DNA of 64,000 bases from Laetiporus sulphureus 93-53 (Eukaryota > Basidiomycota > Agaricomycetes > Polyporales > Laetiporaceae), in contig NW_024468529.1 in assembly GCF_001632365.1 (NCBI RefSeq), positions 333,952 through 397,951 on the forward strand, in the 5' to 3' direction. The notes under the pieces were generated by a model, which saw only the letters and a list, made by a program, of their open reading frames with translations, did no database searches and was not told the origin of the DNA. Below are positions 62,498-64,000 of this stretch, piece by piece. Every line of letters begins with the position of its first letter. The stretch's first letter is position 1. A program made the position numbers and the translations under genes.

Positions 62498-63201
62498 CAG
62501 TCGTGGACAACCAAAGTCAACAAAAATAAAAATGCATTTATTCTGCCCGAACAGCTCGTTACTTTTCGATTTTGACTGCAGATTCAGACTCAGAATGTCG
62601 AGAAACATCCAAAAACACTTTCTTTGTATTTTTCTCATGCATTTTTGGCATCCACCAAATTTTTAGTCGAAAATCTGAATGTTTTTTGGCTACAGACACA
62701 TGGATCAGGTACTATTAGTTCAAAGCTACCTCAATTGGAACATATTATCATCTGAGTTTTCAGTAGAGAAAGGTTAGAAGGAGCTAGAGCTGTTGTTTGA
62801 TTGTATAGCCCAGACATGTTTTTGACTGTGCGAGCCTTGTTGTGACCATGCACTGTAATATATGACTTATTGGTCATGAGCCCCAGTCACAACGGCCAAC
62901 CTGCGTAATTGTTTGCCCAATTTTCATCGTTGGTTTTGGTGAACTTTCCATAAAATGATATAAAGGAGCTCAAAAGGAGTCGATTGGCATATTTTACGTG
63001 ATTTTTAGGCCTGTTCTTGGGGGTCCACCAAATTTTTGAGGGGTTCTGGGTCACAAAATTACCTTTTGCAGGCAAACAGTTCACAGGATTTACCTCAAAT
63101 TTATTTACAGACACCCCCTCATCAATCCAGATCGATTCTGATACATATCGGACATTCTAGAAATATTTCTTAAAATTGTCATGTTTGGCTGTCCACGACT
63201 G
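62498..63201. mobile_element. Non-autonomous Tc1/mariner-type element with terminal inverted repeats
   Basis: The left end CAGTCGTGGACAACCAAA and the right end, read as reverse complement CAGTCGTGGACAGCCAAA, are near-perfect inverted repeats (17 of 18) and each is flanked by TA (62496-62497 and 63202-63203), the target site of Tc1/mariner elements. The 704-bp interior has no transposase frame. A related word (TCCACCAAATTTTT) occurs twice inside, at about 62651 and 63025. It could only move with transposase from elsewhere. Confidence 0.8.
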
Positions 63202-63203
63202 TA

Positions 63204-64000
63204 GTACCAACCATTCTATCCATAGACCATCTGCTGTTTATGATTAACACAGCCCAAATATGATATACAGTGATTAACAAAGCTACACACATATTTTCGT
63301 AATTTTTACTGTTTTTCTTCTATCTTCAGATTGCCTGTAGCTATATTCACAGATAAAATAATATGAGAAAGCCATACTTCTCAGCTTTCAAATGAGTATC
63401 TGTTGGCTGAATTTTGATGATCTGTTCTGAAGGTATATGCAACTCTATCAGGTGAACTCATTTATACACTTTTGTCACTAACAAACTTCAAAACTCTAGT
63501 AGTTGGACAATCAGCCCTTTGCCTTAAACACTGCCTCAACCCATTCATGCATGTTGTGGATCAAAATCTGATGCACAAACCTGCCAATACTCTTTTATTT
63601 CTTTTTCAATTGCTTTCACAATTCTGTAATCTCTCTAAGTGGCTCCTCATGCCTTGCTAATCGTTTTATGAGATACCTTCAAAGATGATCTATAAAATTG
63701 AGCTCTGATAATTGATAATGCCATATCATTGTCTGAATAACATTTTCTCTAAGTCAGCTAAGTCAAGCTTGAGATTATTATCTTGCTGAAACACCATCTC
63801 CTTCACTTTTGCTGCAATGCTTCAAGCCATTTTAAAGCTCATTTCTCAAAATGCTAACATAAGGTCAGATTCATCTTGCCATCATTGTTAGAGGTATATC
63901 TCATTATAATGGAAAGCTCTTCTGAGGTCACTCTGAATATTTCAATGCAGTTCGAAATGGCAGATATCTTGCAGTTCTGCCAAGGTTCATGACATTCTGG
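63204..64000. other. AT-rich tail of the window, no gene seen
   Basis: Only short frames without domains. Composition is AT-rich and CpG-poor like the rest of the right-hand island. Confidence 0.5.

Overview
The window is nuclear DNA of a filamentous basidiomycete fungus, most likely an Agaricomycete. The evidence is genes cut by many short introns (about 50-80 nt, GTRNGT/YAG), a Ubp1-type membrane ubiquitin protease, a basidiomycete-style histidine acid phosphatase (phytase), a Rax1-type RGS membrane protein, an ATO/GPR1 acetate transporter and fungal tRNA genes with small introns. I cannot name genus or species.

Layout. From 0.5 to 46.5 kb is ordinary gene-dense euchromatin with frequent CpG. 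In order: neurofibromin-like RasGAP (+, 0.5-10.6 kb); a coiled-coil protein of unknown role (+, 11.3-14.5); stomatin-like SPFH protein (+, 15.4-16.8); Rax1-like RGS/TM protein (-, 17.2-18.9); isochorismatase-fold amidohydrolase (-, 20.0-20.8); RRP7 ribosome-biogenesis protein (+, 21.5-22.6); WBP2/GRAM protein (-, 22.8-23.5); ATO-family acetate transporter (-, 24.4-25.6); Cdc7/Hsk1 kinase (-, 27.5-29.8) between two identical, convergent intron-containing tRNA-Arg genes; Ubp1-type ubiquitin protease (+, 30.3-32.9); Ure2-like glutathione S-transferase (+, 33.5-34.4); secreted phytase (+, 36.1-38.0); a large low-complexity coiled-coil protein (-, 38.7-41.6); tRNA-Asp (+, 43.3); TMEM135-like membrane protein (+, 44.0-46.6).

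Near 46.6-46.9 kb the character changes. The remaining 17 kb is AT-richer, CpG-poor and TpG/CpA-rich, and nearly everything in it is broken. It holds a decayed coiled-coil gene built of 138-bp (46-residue) tandem repeats around an assembly gap; a dead proline-iminopeptidase-like hydrolase split by a 5.6-kb non-LTR retrotransposon (ORF1 zinc knuckles, AP endonuclease, reverse transcriptase, RNase H, poly-A end) with an 11-bp target-site duplication; an apparently intact three-exon Cys/His-rich plus Ala/Thr-rich gene; an 11-codon minisatellite; and a 704-bp Tc1/mariner-type non-autonomous element. This looks like a silenced transposon island decaying by CpG to TpG change.

The genes are not an operon or a visible biosynthetic cluster. 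Several are conserved signalling or growth regulators (RasGAP, Rax1-like RGS, Cdc7), but adjacency is ordinary for fungal chromosomes. I found no convincing new multi-gene system. The most informative observations are the dated retrotransposon insertion, the sharp base-composition border, the GC-AG introns and microexons that a simple ORF reading misses, and the intact zinc-cysteine gene inside the decayed island. All exon structures are my own reading of splice signals and were not tested against transcripts.
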